Positions 50,522 to 60,197 of a stretch of 64,000 bases of DNA are shown here, in pieces. The notes beneath the pieces were generated by a model. The model was not told where the DNA came from and did not search any database. It worked only from the letters and a program-made list of their open reading frames with translations. The DNA is taken from assembly GCA_900540855.1 (NCBI GenBank), contig UQHK01000013.1:1-64000 (forward strand), written 5' to 3'. The position numbers and the translations under genes were made by a program. The DNA comes from an uncultured Collinsella sp. (GTDB lineage: Bacteria > Actinomycetota > Coriobacteriia > Coriobacteriales > Coriobacteriaceae). Position 1 is the first letter of the stretch, and every line of letters starts with the position of its first letter.

Positions 50522-52285
50522 ATGGCAGATTCCACCACCGATTACAACAATCTAGATCCCTTGGGTGACGAGGCGGCGGTTGTCGATGAGGTCGACGCCG
50601 CCGTCTCGGGCGCTCGCAAGAAGCCGCGCGCTGTCGATATGGTCCCCGAGGAGCCCGACGCGATGGCGCCGGACGAGGAATACCAGCTCACACCGGCGGG
50701 TCGCCGCGAGCGCATCGGGCAGATTGTTCGCCTGGTCAAAAAGTACCGCGTGTGGGATAACCTCACGCCGGTTCGTTTGCGCCGCCTGCTCGAGGAACTC
50801 GGCCCCATGTTCGTCAAGATGGGGCAGATTCTGGCCAACCGGTCCGAGATTCTGCCGCAACGCTTTTGCGACGAGCTGCGTCGTCTGCGCTCCGACGTGG
50901 AGCCTGTACCGTACGAGGTCGTACTCAGTTGTCTGGAAGAAGAATACGGCCTGCGCCTGGGGGAGATGTTCGATGCGATCGACCCCAATCCGCTTGGTAG
51001 CGCATCGCTCGCGCAGGTGCACCGCGCTCGTCTGGTGACGGGCGAGGACGTGGCCGTCAAGGTGCAGCGCCCCGGTGCGCAGCAGGTTATGGCACAGGAC
51101 ATCGATATCATCCGCTCGGTGGTGCGTATCGTTTCCAAGTTCGTCAACACCGATCAATTCGTTGACCTGCACGGCGTAGTCGAGGAGTTGTGGACCTCGT
51201 TTCGCGAGGAGACCAACTTTTTGGCCGAGGCCAAAAACCTCAACGACTTCTACGAGTTCCATAAGAGCGTTCATGGCGTGACGTGCCCTAAGTCCTATCT
51301 GGACCTGTGCACCGAGCACGTGGTGGTCATGGACTATGTCGACGGCATTTCGATCGCCGATCCTGAACGCTTGGTGGCCGAGGGCTATGACTTGGAAAAG
51401 ATCGGTGCCGCTATCGTCGAGGACTACTCGACGCAGGTGCTCGATGACGGCTTTTTCCATGCCGACCCGCATGCGGGAAACATCATTCTCAAGGACGGCA
51501 TCGTTTACTTTATCGACTTGGGCATGGTCGGACGCATGTCGAGCCACGATCGTGGCATCGTCAAGGACATGATTTTCGCCGTGGCCGAGGGTGACGTGCC
51601 CAAGCTCAAGGATTCGCTCATGCGCTTCGCCGTGACGCGTGGCGATTCGGCCGAGCTTGACCATTCGGCCTTTTTGTCCGATTTGGACTTTATCGTCGCA
51701 GACTTTGCGGGCCTTGACCTGAAGGATCTGGATATCGGCGAGTTTTTGACCTCGCTGCTAAACCTGGCGCGCAAAAACGATGTTGAGCTGCCGAGCGTGG
51801 TAACGATGTTCGCGCGCGGCATGGTGACGCTCGAGGGTTTGCTGACCGAGTATATGCCCAACGTCAACATGATCCAGATCATCCAGACGCACATCAAAAA
51901 CGAAAAAAGCACCTATGCGCGCGTGCGTGATATGGGACGCGATCTGGCCGCGAGCAGCTATCGCGCGGCAAAAGGCTCGCTCGAGGCGGCCGAGTATTTG
52001 GGCTTGGCTTCGCGTATGCTCACGCGCGGCCAGCTTAAGGTGAACACGCAGATCATGAGCAGCGATAAGGCGCTGCGACAGCTGGGCGGAATTATCGACC
52101 GCATGTCGATGGCTATCGTGATCGCCGGTCTGTTTATCGGTTCGTCGGTGGTGTACTACGCACGCATCGAGCCGGTTGTGTTTGGTATCCCGGTCATTGG
52201 CTTTATGGGCTACGTGAGCGCGCTGGTGCTGGCGCTTATGCTGGGCCGCAATATCTGGCTCAACAGCCACGGCGGCAAGCACTAG
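50522..52285 (+). CDS. AarF/UbiB (ABC1) family atypical kinase
   Basis: This 587-residue protein has the UbiB-like fold: the Ala-rich loop GSASLAQVHRARL, VAVKVQRPG with the ATP-binding Lys, EETNFLAEAKNL, and the catalytic HADPHAGNIILKDG and FIDLGMVGR. Two C-terminal transmembrane helices anchor it. Family members act in quinone or lipid metabolism through an ATPase activity. No ubiquinone genes are nearby, so the substrate is unknown. Confidence 0.9.
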   Translation: MADSTTDYNNLDPLGDEAAVVDEVDAAVSGARKKPRAVDMVPEEPDAMAPDEEYQLTPAGRRERIGQIVRLVKKYRVWDNLTPVRLRRLLEELGPMFVKMGQILANRSEILPQRFCDELRRLRSDVEPVPYEVVLSCLEEEYGLRLGEMFDAIDPNPLGSASLAQVHRARLVTGEDVAVKVQRPGAQQVMAQDIDIIRSVVRIVSKFVNTDQFVDLHGVVEELWTSFREETNFLAEAKNLNDFYEFHKSVHGVTCPKSYLDLCTEHVVVMDYVDGISIADPERLVAEGYDLEKIGAAIVEDYSTQVLDDGFFHADPHAGNIILKDGIVYFIDLGMVGRMSSHDRGIVKDMIFAVAEGDVPKLKDSLMRFAVTRGDSAELDHSAFLSDLDFIVADFAGLDLKDLDIGEFLTSLLNLARKNDVELPSVVTMFARGMVTLEGLLTEYMPNVNMIQIIQTHIKNEKSTYARVRDMGRDLAASSYRAAKGSLEAAEYLGLASRMLTRGQLKVNTQIMSSDKALRQLGGIIDRMSMAIVIAGLFIGSSVVYYARIEPVVFGIPVIGFMGYVSALVLALMLGRNIWLNSHGGKH

Positions 52286-52399
52286 AGGCTGCGGCCGTCA
52301 CTGCATTTTCCTATCGCAAACAATAGCTTTTACCTTGGGCTTCGCCTGCGTGCGAGGCCCTTTTGCGTGATACCATTTTGACGGTAATAATCGATGGCC

Positions 52400-52578
52400 T
52401 AGATGGTGGTGCGGAGACGCACGAATGCGCGGTTTTCCTGCGCGTTTGGGAGAATCGGGGTGCAAGTCCCCGGCTGTACCAGTAACCGTAATTCCTCTTG
52501 GCTCGGGATGTTCGCGTCGCAGATCGGACGGCGCGCTCGAGTCGTTAAGGTTAAGTCGGATCGCCTCCCATCTTGCGT
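52400..52578 (+). promoter_or_regulatory. Cobalamin riboswitch
   Basis: The core reads GGGAGAATCGGGGTGCAAG followed by TCCCCGGCTGTACCAGTAA, close to the cobalamin aptamer core (GGTG..AA.TCC..GCTGTxCCxGxAACxGTAA). The 3-prime end carries AGTCGGATCGCCTCCCA, matching the B12 box at most positions. A hairpin GCGGC/GCCGC (52585-52598) follows and may be the expression platform in front of the ribosome site at 52623. The downstream genes encode transcobalamin-like domains, which supports the assignment. Confidence 0.85.
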
Positions 52579-52635
52579 GCGGCTGCGGCGTATGCCGCCG
52601 GTGTGCATAGGGCTCTGGAGGGAAGGGGGACCCCG

Positions 52636-55600
52636 ATGGGGGAACTCGAGCGCAACATGCGCGATGACGTGGGGCAGCCTCAAAGCAACGCTCCGAGTAT
52701 AGACAATGGGGGACAAATGGATATGTTTGAGGACGAGCGCGAGCGCGCCTCGTTGCATCGCCGTGGCGCGATTGCACGCGGTGTAGCCAAGCGCGGCCTG
52801 GTGGCATTCCTGGCCTTCGCGATGGCCTTTGGCACCACGCCGGCTCAGTTGTGGGCCGAGGGCGCCGAGGGCATTGCCGAGGCTGTGGCTCAGGCTGCGA
52901 CGCCTGCCGAGAACGGCTCTGGTGAGTCCGCGACAAGCCCCGCTGCCGACCTCAATGCGAGCGGCGTGGTGGCGAATGGGGGCACTGCCGAGCAAGATGC
53001 CGCCGCGACAACTTCGGGCCCTACCGACAAGACTGAGGACGATAGCGCTGCAGGCAATGAGGCGCCGGTTGCATCGACGTCCGATGCCTCGAAGCAGGAC
53101 GCCGCCGTTGTCTCTGCCGCTGGAGAGGCCAAGACTCAGCCTGCCAAGGCCGAGAGCCAGGATGTCTCTGCCACGTGCTCCGTCGTCGGCACCGACGCCA
53201 AGGGCGCCCAGCAGACCTGGGCCGCCGCGCAGCGGATCACGCTGAAGGAGGGCTCGACCGCGGCCGACCTCTCCGAGCAGCTCTTCAAGCAGGCCGGCCT
53301 GACCACCGATTATGATCCCAACGGCACCTGGGGCTGGGCGCTCAACACGATCACGTCGCCCTTCGATAAGGACCGCAAGCTCGGCTACGACTCGGCGACC
53401 GGCGCGTACTGGCAGCTGTTCGTCAACGGCAGCGCCTCCGAGGTCGGCGCGGGCGGCTACACGCTCAAGGACGGCGACTCCGTCGTCTGGTGCTACTCGA
53501 AGTACGGCGACCCCGCACCCGAGCAGGTTTCCGTCACGATGGAGATTATTGGCAAAAAGACCGGGATAGCTCAGCGTTGGACGAACCCGTCGATCCAGGT
53601 GTTTGTTAAGGGCACGTCGATCAAGGATGCCTCCGCTGCTTACTTCGATGCCCTTGGCATAAAGTCAAAAATGTACGACGAATTTGGCTATTGGGGCGTC
53701 TATAGTCTCGTATCTCCGCTTGATGGCATCGAGCTGTCGGGTGCATGGTCGTTCTTTGTCAACGGCGTTCCTGGGTCTCAGCTCGATAGCGATTATGTGC
53801 TCAAGTCTGGCGACAAAATCGTCTGGGCTTTTGCTCCCGGCGATACTGTGCCCGGCGTCGACAGTGTTGTTGTTGACCCGGGTGCCGCACGTCCTAACTG
53901 GGATAGCGATTGGCCTGGTTATACGAGCGCCGACAAAGTAACCGACGCTCCTGTGCCCACGAAAGACGCTGAGGCAAAATGGGTGAGCGAGCTCAAGGGC
54001 TCGAACGAATGGAGCAAGGGTATTTCCGACCCGTTGCTGGTCGGTGACTACCTCTACGTGGCCGTTGGTTCCAAGCTGCTCAAGAAAGATGTCGACACGG
54101 GTGAGACCGTTGCCGAATCGCCTTTGGCGGCAAAGATCGATTCGACCTCGCGTATGGTATACACTGGCGGCGTGATGCTCGTGCCGCTTTCGATCGGTCG
54201 CCTGCAGGCGCTGACGGTTGATGCTCTGGCGACGGTTTGGGTAACCGATGAGTTGCCTGCTGGCCCCGATGGTGCTCAGCAGTCTCTTGCGTCCATTACG
54301 GTTCGTGACGGCTTTGCGTACTTTGGGACGGCATCGGCCAGCTGGTCCGACTCGAGCGACGGCTACCTGCTCTGCGTGCGCATCTCCGATGGCAAGGTTA
54401 TGTGGCAGCATAAGAACGAGAACAGCAAGGGCTATTACTGGGCCGGCTTGGCGTTCTCGGGCAATTATGGCGTCATCGCAGATGATTCCGGTACGGTGAG
54501 CACGGTCGACCCCGAAACTGGAAAGACCGTTGCGTCGCTCAAGATTGCCGAGCGCGTGCGCACGACGGTGCTGGTCGATGGATCGATTGCCTATGTCGTG
54601 AGCGCCGATGGCGTTTTGCATAAGCTTTCGGTTGGAACGGACGGAACCCTTTCTGAGCTTGGCAAGGTGACGTTTGGTGGCAGCTCGACCTCGACGCCGG
54701 TGCTGGCCAACGGCAAGATTGTGGTCGGAGGCTCATCGACCGAATCCTTTATGGGCGGTTATCAGAACAAGTACACGTATCACTACGGTCAGCTTGCAGT
54801 GATTGATGCCGAGACGCTTTCCGTGGACTATTCCATTTGCAAGGCGGACGGTAGCTATATTCGTCAGGGGGCTTCGGGCGGCGGTGATGTAAAGTCGCAG
54901 CCGGTCGTTTCTGTCCAGAATGGCGAGACGTACGTCTACTTTACGTCCAACAACAACCCGGGCGGCATCTATCGTTACCGTATTGGCGATGACGAGGCCG
55001 AACTGCTTTATACGCCCGTGGCGGGCGACCAGCAGTACTGCATGGCTTCTATTTCGGTCGGATCCGATGGTTCACTCTACTATGTCAATGACTCGGGCAA
55101 GTTGTTTGCTGTCAAGGGTAATGGCCAAAGGGTCAAACGCTATACCGTGACGTTCGACGCCAACGGTAAGGATGCGGCGATGCCCGATTCTCAACGCGTG
55201 AAGGAAGGCAAGGCGGCGACGGAGCCCTCGACTCAGCCACAGTGCAAGGGCTACACTTTCGGCGGTTGGTTCACCGATGAGGCTTGCACGCAGGCGTATG
55301 ACTTCAGTACGCCAGTGACGGCCGATCTGACGCTGTATGCCAAGTGGACCAAGAATGCTGTTAACCCTGGCGGCAATGGTGGTTCTGGCACTAATGGTGG
55401 CAACGGTGGCGCTGGCAACGGTTCCGGTGCTGGCACGGGCACGGGTTCCGGCTCCGGCACGAAGGGCCAGCAGGCCGGCGGCGCTATCGCCCCGGGTCAT
55501 AAGCCGACGACCAAGACGACGGTGTCGACCAAGACCGAGACCAAGGACAACAAGTCCGACAAGAAGGACACCGATAAGTCCGATAAGAAGGACGAGAAGA

Positions 55601-55815
55601 AGTCTGACAAGAAGTCTGACAAGAAGGACAGCAAGTCCGACAAGAAGTCCGATTCCAAGTCCGATACGGGTGCTGCTTCCACGACCACTGCTAAGAAGTC
55701 CTCTAGTGCCTCCGGGCAGGAGGCTGGCACCAACCCGCTCGCCATTGTTGGCGTTGCCGCCGGCGTCATCGGTCTCGCCATCGTCGGCGTGTTCGTGTTC
55801 ACCAAACGTCGGTAG
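52636..55815 (+). CDS. Surface protein with two transcobalamin-like DUF4430 domains and beta-propeller
   Basis: This 1059-residue exported protein has an unusually long N-terminal extension before its signal (RGLVAFLAFAMAFGTTPA, about 53-70). Then come an Ala/Thr/Glu-rich linker, DUF4430 domain 1 (about 176-298, GTWGWALNTITSPF...YWQLFVNGSAS), domain 2 (about 299-415), a PQQ-like beta-propeller (about 450-830), an InlB/Listeria-Bacteroides repeat (about 835-910, YTVTFDANG...GYTFGGWFTDEACT), a Gly/Asn linker, a Lys/Ser/Asp repeat and a C-terminal membrane helix with KRR. A cobalamin riboswitch precedes it, suggesting corrinoid binding at the surface. An alternative start is ATG 52717. Confidence 0.8.
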   Translation: MGELERNMRDDVGQPQSNAPSIDNGGQMDMFEDERERASLHRRGAIARGVAKRGLVAFLAFAMAFGTTPAQLWAEGAEGIAEAVAQAATPAENGSGESATSPAADLNASGVVANGGTAEQDAAATTSGPTDKTEDDSAAGNEAPVASTSDASKQDAAVVSAAGEAKTQPAKAESQDVSATCSVVGTDAKGAQQTWAAAQRITLKEGSTAADLSEQLFKQAGLTTDYDPNGTWGWALNTITSPFDKDRKLGYDSATGAYWQLFVNGSASEVGAGGYTLKDGDSVVWCYSKYGDPAPEQVSVTMEIIGKKTGIAQRWTNPSIQVFVKGTSIKDASAAYFDALGIKSKMYDEFGYWGVYSLVSPLDGIELSGAWSFFVNGVPGSQLDSDYVLKSGDKIVWAFAPGDTVPGVDSVVVDPGAARPNWDSDWPGYTSADKVTDAPVPTKDAEAKWVSELKGSNEWSKGISDPLLVGDYLYVAVGSKLLKKDVDTGETVAESPLAAKIDSTSRMVYTGGVMLVPLSIGRLQALTVDALATVWVTDELPAGPDGAQQSLASITVRDGFAYFGTASASWSDSSDGYLLCVRISDGKVMWQHKNENSKGYYWAGLAFSGNYGVIADDSGTVSTVDPETGKTVASLKIAERVRTTVLVDGSIAYVVSADGVLHKLSVGTDGTLSELGKVTFGGSSTSTPVLANGKIVVGGSSTESFMGGYQNKYTYHYGQLAVIDAETLSVDYSICKADGSYIRQGASGGGDVKSQPVVSVQNGETYVYFTSNNNPGGIYRYRIGDDEAELLYTPVAGDQQYCMASISVGSDGSLYYVNDSGKLFAVKGNGQRVKRYTVTFDANGKDAAMPDSQRVKEGKAATEPSTQPQCKGYTFGGWFTDEACTQAYDFSTPVTADLTLYAKWTKNAVNPGGNGGSGTNGGNGGAGNGSGAGTGTGSGSGTKGQQAGGAIAPGHKPTTKTTVSTKTETKDNKSDKKDTDKSDKKDEKKSDKKSDKKDSKSDKKSDSKSDTGAASTTTAKKSSSASGQEAGTNPLAIVGVAAGVIGLAIVGVFVFTKRR

Positions 55816-55824
55816 GTGAGGGCT

Positions 55825-56700
55825 GTGTCCAATAAATCCAAGGACGCTGACCCCAAGCAACCAGATTCCTCGTTCATTCAGTTCGACGATGCAAAGCAAC
55901 AGGGCGCCGCTTCGGCGGCGTCCGCCCCTCGTCGCAAGGCGCTCCTTGGCGTTTTGACTGCCGCGTGCACCATTCTGATCGTCGTCTCGCTGGGCTTCGT
56001 CCATCCTTCCGAGAGCGGCGCCTGGTCCATCGACTGGATCATTCAGGCCGTGACGGGGGAGAGCGTCGTCACCAAGGACACCAAGGCGTCTGGCTCGACT
56101 ATGGCTTCGGGCGAGGCCAGTTCCGAGGACTCCAAGTCATCGAATGACGCAAAAGATGAGTCCAAGTCCAAGGACGATTCCGAGTCTTCAAACAAGGAAT
56201 CGGACAAGAACTCGGATAACAAGAAGTCCGAGGACCAGGACGGCAAGAAGTTTGGCGATAAATCCGCTGCCCAAAATACGGGAGCCGGTGATACTTCCAA
56301 TGCGTCTGGCGGTGGCCAGTCGTCTGATGGAGCCTCATCCTCTAATGGTGGAAACGCCTCCTCGGGCGGCCAGAGCGGCTCGCAGGAGTCCAGCTACGTA
56401 ACAGTGACGGTTTCGGTCACATCGAGCGCTGTGGGCAATCCTGTGTCTTCTGGTGGCACCTTTACCTTTAACGAAGGCGTTACCGTCTACGATGCCCTGT
56501 GCGCGCTGGGTCTTTCTGTCAACGCACATGGCTCGTCGTACGGCACATATGTCTCCGCGATTGGTGGTTTGGCCGAGAAACAGTACGGCGGCACGAGCGG
56601 CTGGATGTACTCCGTCAACGGCACAACGCCTATGACGGCCTGCAGCAACTACGTTCTCTCCAACGGCGACAACGTGGTCTGGTATTACGTTACAGGCTAG
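55825..56700 (+). CDS. Membrane-anchored DUF4430 (transcobalamin-like) protein
   Basis: This 291-residue protein has a short basic cytoplasmic start, one membrane helix (LLGVLTAACTILIVVSLGF, about 40-58), a long Ser/Lys/Asp-rich stalk and a C-terminal DUF4430 domain (about 200-291, GVTVYDALCALGLSV...GWMYSVNGTTPMTACSNYVL...GDNVVWYYV). GTG 55825 has AGGTGAGGG upstream; GTG 55816 is possible. It starts nine bases after the preceding gene, so both sit under the same cobalamin riboswitch. Predicted role: corrinoid capture next to the membrane. Confidence 0.78.
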   Translation: MSNKSKDADPKQPDSSFIQFDDAKQQGAASAASAPRRKALLGVLTAACTILIVVSLGFVHPSESGAWSIDWIIQAVTGESVVTKDTKASGSTMASGEASSEDSKSSNDAKDESKSKDDSESSNKESDKNSDNKKSEDQDGKKFGDKSAAQNTGAGDTSNASGGGQSSDGASSSNGGNASSGGQSGSQESSYVTVTVSVTSSAVGNPVSSGGTFTFNEGVTVYDALCALGLSVNAHGSSYGTYVSAIGGLAEKQYGGTSGWMYSVNGTTPMTACSNYVLSNGDNVVWYYVTG

Positions 56701-56723
56701 AGGCCTCGACATAGCGCGCCAGA

Positions 56724-56760
56724 CGGGCGGTTCGGACAGACATCCGGGCCGCCTGTTTTT
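56724..56760 (+). terminator. Terminator of the DUF4430 operon
   Basis: GGCGG-TT-CGGA and TCCG-GG-CCGCC form an interrupted stem followed by TGTTTTT. Confidence 0.75.
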
Positions 56761-56799
56761 CATGCGAATGGGACTGGGTCGCCGGGTCTTTCGGCAAAC

Positions 56800-56834
56800 A
56801 AAAAAACCGGTTGGAATGGGAATTCCAACCGGTT
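56800..56834 (-). terminator. Terminator of the first GtrA gene (minus strand)
   Basis: A perfect 13-bp stem (AACCGGTTGGAAT, 56805-56817, with 56822-56834) is followed by a T tract on the minus strand (A run at 56799-56806 on +). Confidence 0.9.
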
Positions 56835-56860
56835 ATACATTCAAGCAAATAGCGAATCGA

Positions 56861-57268
56861 CTACGACCGTGCGCCCTCGAGAAAGAAGCGACGGCTGAAG
56901 TAGTTGTACCAGGTGACGAGGAACGTGGCGATGGCCTTCATGGCTTGGTAGCCGATGCTCAAAAACGTGACGCCCACAAACATGTATAGGTCGTTGAGGC
57001 CCAGGCCGATCACCGACAGGATGGTGAAGATCGTGAACTCGCGCTTGCGGCTCATGCCCTCGCGGTGGTCGAACACGTACTTCATGCTGAGCCAGTAGTT
57101 GACCACGACGGACGTGGTAAACGAGACCGTGGTACTCATCAAAAAGTCGAGGTGAAACAGCTCGACAAGCGCAATGAGCATACCCCAGTCGATGCCAAAG
57201 GAGATAAGACCCACGACAGCGAACTTGAGGAACTGCTTGGTATGAGGTTGTGCCAGTGCCTTGCGCAC
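56861..57268 (-). CDS. GtrA-family membrane protein
   Basis: This 135-residue four-helix membrane protein of the GtrA family is linked to transfer of lipid-bound sugars (flippase-like) or to teichoic acid decoration. Signature residues include FLKFAVVGLISFGIDWG at the start and YWLSMKYVFDHREG in the middle. The GTG start at 57268 is the only good candidate. It is paralogous to the next gene (same YVFxxxEGMSRxREF motif). No glycosyltransferase is adjacent. Confidence 0.85.
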   Translation of the reverse strand: MRKALAQPHTKQFLKFAVVGLISFGIDWGMLIALVELFHLDFLMSTTVSFTTSVVVNYWLSMKYVFDHREGMSRKREFTIFTILSVIGLGLNDLYMFVGVTFLSIGYQAMKAIATFLVTWYNYFSRRFFLEGARS

Positions 57269-57486
57269 GTAATCACATCCAATGCGTTGATGAATCGAGC
57301 AGAGGATACTTTAGAGCTTTTGCAAGGGAAACGTAAGGTCTTTGCCAAGAACTATACGAACTTGCCAAATTTTCAAGAGCTAATCCGCAAACGTTGAAAA
57401 TTTGCCCGTAAACGAGCAAAGCCCACGAACAACATAGCGCTCGACGCGCGTCATCCGTGGGCATCGTAAAGCTGTAAGGTTGCAAG

Positions 57487-57882
57487 TTACTTGGTCTCGT
57501 CGCCTTCCAGGAAGATCTTTCGGGTCACAAAGTTGTAGACCATGACAAGCGCGGTGGCGCAAATCTTGGCGATATTGGCCTCGAGTCCCAGGCCGGCGTT
57601 GAGTGTCAACACGATACCGTCGTTGAGTGCCAGGCCGATCACGGACAGCACGACAAAGATAATGAACTCGCGGCGGCGGCTCATGCCCTCCTTGTGCGCA
57701 AACACGTACTTCATGCTGGCGAGGTAGTTAAAGATGAGTGAGATGATAAAGCCGCTGGTGTTGGCGATTAGGATGTTGAGGCCCAGACCGTAGTGGAGCA
57801 GATTCATAATGCCAAAGTCGATGACCGTGGCAATGACGCCGACGACGCCAAACTTCATGATCTGCGCAAGGAGCTTTTGCAT
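57487..57882 (-). CDS. GtrA-family membrane protein, second copy
   Basis: This 131-residue paralogue of the preceding gene has four hydrophobic segments and the shared motif NYLASMKYVFAHKEGMSRRREF. ATG 57882 is chosen for the AAGGCAGG box and the family-like start MQKLLAQIMKFGVVG; an earlier in-frame ATG at 57945 adds unrelated residues. The 218 bases between the two copies contain an AT-rich inverted repeat (57366-57376 with 57394-57404) and a GCCCACG/CGTGGGC hairpin (57421-57461). Confidence 0.85.
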   Translation of the reverse strand: MQKLLAQIMKFGVVGVIATVIDFGIMNLLHYGLGLNILIANTSGFIISLIFNYLASMKYVFAHKEGMSRRREFIIFVVLSVIGLALNDGIVLTLNAGLGLEANIAKICATALVMVYNFVTRKIFLEGDETK

Positions 57883-57960
57883 GGTACCTGCCTTATGGTG
57901 GCGCCGGGGCGCCGCGGGGATGACAAACTCAGCAAGTTTAGCCAATCCCCACGGGTGGTG

Positions 57961-59877
57961 CTAGGCGCGCTCCTCGATAGCACCGTTTCTATATGCATCG
58001 AGCAGCTGGCGCAGGTCCTGGATCTGGCTGCGGATCTTGGCACCGGAATCGGTGTCGCTCACCATGCGGCGACGGTCGGCCTCGTCAAAGCGGTTGGTCT
58101 CGCTTTCGATATCGACGTTGCGGGTGAGTGCCTCGGCAACCGTCGTAAAGGCCCGGTGCGACTTGAGGCGGCAGCCGCGCGAGCTCGAGATGAGCGTATA
58201 GCCGGCGATACCCGTCTTGGGATGGTAAGCGCGGCAGAAGCCGCCATCGATGACCAGCAGCTTGCCCTCGGCGCGGATGGGCCGCTCGCCCTTGGTGGTT
58301 TTAACGGGCGTGTGGCCGTTGATGATGTGACCGGTCGGTGAGCATGCCATGGGCGCGACGCCAAACTCGCGCATGATGTCATCGCAGACCGAGGGCGACT
58401 TGGTAAGCGTAAAGTACGGGTCCATCGGCTCGACCCAGGTGCTCTTATCGGCGATATAGGCGCGCTCAAAGGTGCGCACCAGGCGTCCGCTGGCGGGTGA
58501 GTTAAAGCCAATCCACAGGTACCACATCCAGTCGAGCGCGTCGCGGTCGCCCACGCGCCAGGCGCGGCGGGCGATGTGGTCGCAAAAATCGAGATAATCG
58601 CGGCCAGCGTGCCAGGTGCCCAGGCAGTTCATGCTGCTAAAGGTGCCGTCCTCGTTGAGCGGCACGCAGCCGTGGAACAACAGGTTGCCGTTGGCGACCT
58701 TGTACATGGAGCCGTGGGAATAGAGGAAATCGATGTGGCGATGCAGGTGATCGGCGGTGACAAACTCGGACACGAGCTTGTCGATGATGTGCTGCTCCTC
58801 GGGCGTGAGCGTATAGGGGTCCGCCGGGTCGACGGTGGGGAAGTCGTTGGTCGTGAGCGGCCACACGCTGCCGTCGGCGAGCGTGACCGTGCCGGTGTCG
58901 TGGTCGATCTTGTCGAGTAGCAGGCGATCGGTCATATCGAATTCGGGGTGGCGCTGGATGATCTGGCCCTCGAGCTTAAAGAGCAGGACGTTGATGGCTT
59001 TGATTAGCGGGGTGATGGACTCGCCGGCGGTGTAGGTGGCGTCGGCAAAGGCGACAAGCTCACGCAGCGAGATGCCGTAGTCGTTCTCGAGAATCTCGTA
59101 GTTGTCGTAGCGTAGGTTGTTGCGCAGCACCGTGGCGATGCAGGCGGGCTCACCGGCCGCAGCGCCCATCCACAGCAGGTCGTGGTTGCCCCACTGGATG
59201 TCGAGTGAATGGTAGGTGAGCAGACGGTCCATAATCTTGGCAGCGCCGCCGCCGCGGTCGAAGATGTCGCCCACCAGGTGCAGGTGGTCGACGGCCAGGC
59301 GCTTGATGAGCGAGGCGAGTGACTCGATAAAGTCGTCGGCGCTGGCGGTCTCAAGAATGGACTCCACGATGCGCTCGTGATAACGCACGCGATAGTTGTT
59401 CTCGTCCGGATGCGTGTGCAGCAGCTCGTCGATGATGTAGGCGTAATCGCGTGGGATGGCCTTACGCACCTTGGAGCGCGTATAGCGGCTCGAAAGCGAG
59501 CGGGCGACCATGATGAGCTGGTCAAGCATCGTCCTGTACCAGGTGGGCGAGTCTTCGCGCCGGCTGCGGACCAGGTCGATCTTCTCGCGCGGGTAGTAGA
59601 TGAGCGTGCACAGCTCGCCCTTTTCGTCAAAGGAAAGCGTGTCGCCAAAAATCTCGTCGACATGCTCGCGCACGACACCCGAGCAGTTGTTGAGGATGTG
59701 CATAAAGGCTTCGTACTCGCCATGCACGTCGCTCATAAAATGCTCGGTGCCTTTGGGCAGGTTGAGGATGGCCGAGAGATTGATGATCTCGGTAAACGCG
59801 GATTGCTCGGTGGGAAATTGTTTCGACAGCAGACGCAGATACTTGAAGTCTTGCGGATTGCGATCGAATGCGACCAT
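57961..59877 (-). CDS. fbp: Fructose-1,6-bisphosphatase, class III
   Basis: This 638-residue gluconeogenic phosphatase of the Firmicute/class III type is a calcineurin-like metallophosphoesterase. Metal-binding segments are FMSDVHGEYEAF, GDIFDRGGGA, WGNHDLLWMGA and INGHTPVKT. Length matches the Bacillus Fbp (about 640-670). ATG 59877 (MVAFDRNPQDFKYL) has GGAAGG upstream and matches the family start; an ATG 45 bases earlier is unlikely. Confidence 0.93.
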   Translation of the reverse strand: MVAFDRNPQDFKYLRLLSKQFPTEQSAFTEIINLSAILNLPKGTEHFMSDVHGEYEAFMHILNNCSGVVREHVDEIFGDTLSFDEKGELCTLIYYPREKIDLVRSRREDSPTWYRTMLDQLIMVARSLSSRYTRSKVRKAIPRDYAYIIDELLHTHPDENNYRVRYHERIVESILETASADDFIESLASLIKRLAVDHLHLVGDIFDRGGGAAKIMDRLLTYHSLDIQWGNHDLLWMGAAAGEPACIATVLRNNLRYDNYEILENDYGISLRELVAFADATYTAGESITPLIKAINVLLFKLEGQIIQRHPEFDMTDRLLLDKIDHDTGTVTLADGSVWPLTTNDFPTVDPADPYTLTPEEQHIIDKLVSEFVTADHLHRHIDFLYSHGSMYKVANGNLLFHGCVPLNEDGTFSSMNCLGTWHAGRDYLDFCDHIARRAWRVGDRDALDWMWYLWIGFNSPASGRLVRTFERAYIADKSTWVEPMDPYFTLTKSPSVCDDIMREFGVAPMACSPTGHIINGHTPVKTTKGERPIRAEGKLLVIDGGFCRAYHPKTGIAGYTLISSSRGCRLKSHRAFTTVAEALTRNVDIESETNRFDEADRRRMVSDTDSGAKIRSQIQDLRQLLDAYRNGAIEERA

Positions 59878-60197
59878 GAAACACCTTCCGATGGGGTTGG
59901 TAAAACTGATAAACAGCGTCAAACGTTTATCAGTATGCGCCGCTTTTGTTTCGATTGGGGGTGGGAGGTCGAATTGTTGGCCGAACGGTTTGGTAAATCG
60001 ATTTAGTTGAGGTAGATATGGCGGTTGGGTGGAGACGACAGAAGGTGTTTTCTCAGATATTTATGCGTGGGGTCGGTGGAGACGATGGTGGTAAAGATGC
60101 TCGCTATTATTGGTTCGATTTGGTAAATAGTGGACATATGTACCGTATGTAGGCTCACTGTGCGATAATTTGCGCAGCAATGAGTAAGGAGCCTCAT

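Noticed and set aside
55540..55680. Repeated Lys/Ser/Asp codons considered as a CRISPR or DNA tandem repeat
   Set aside because: The repeats stay in frame within the DUF4430 surface protein and encode a stalk; spacing is that of codons, not repeat-spacer units.
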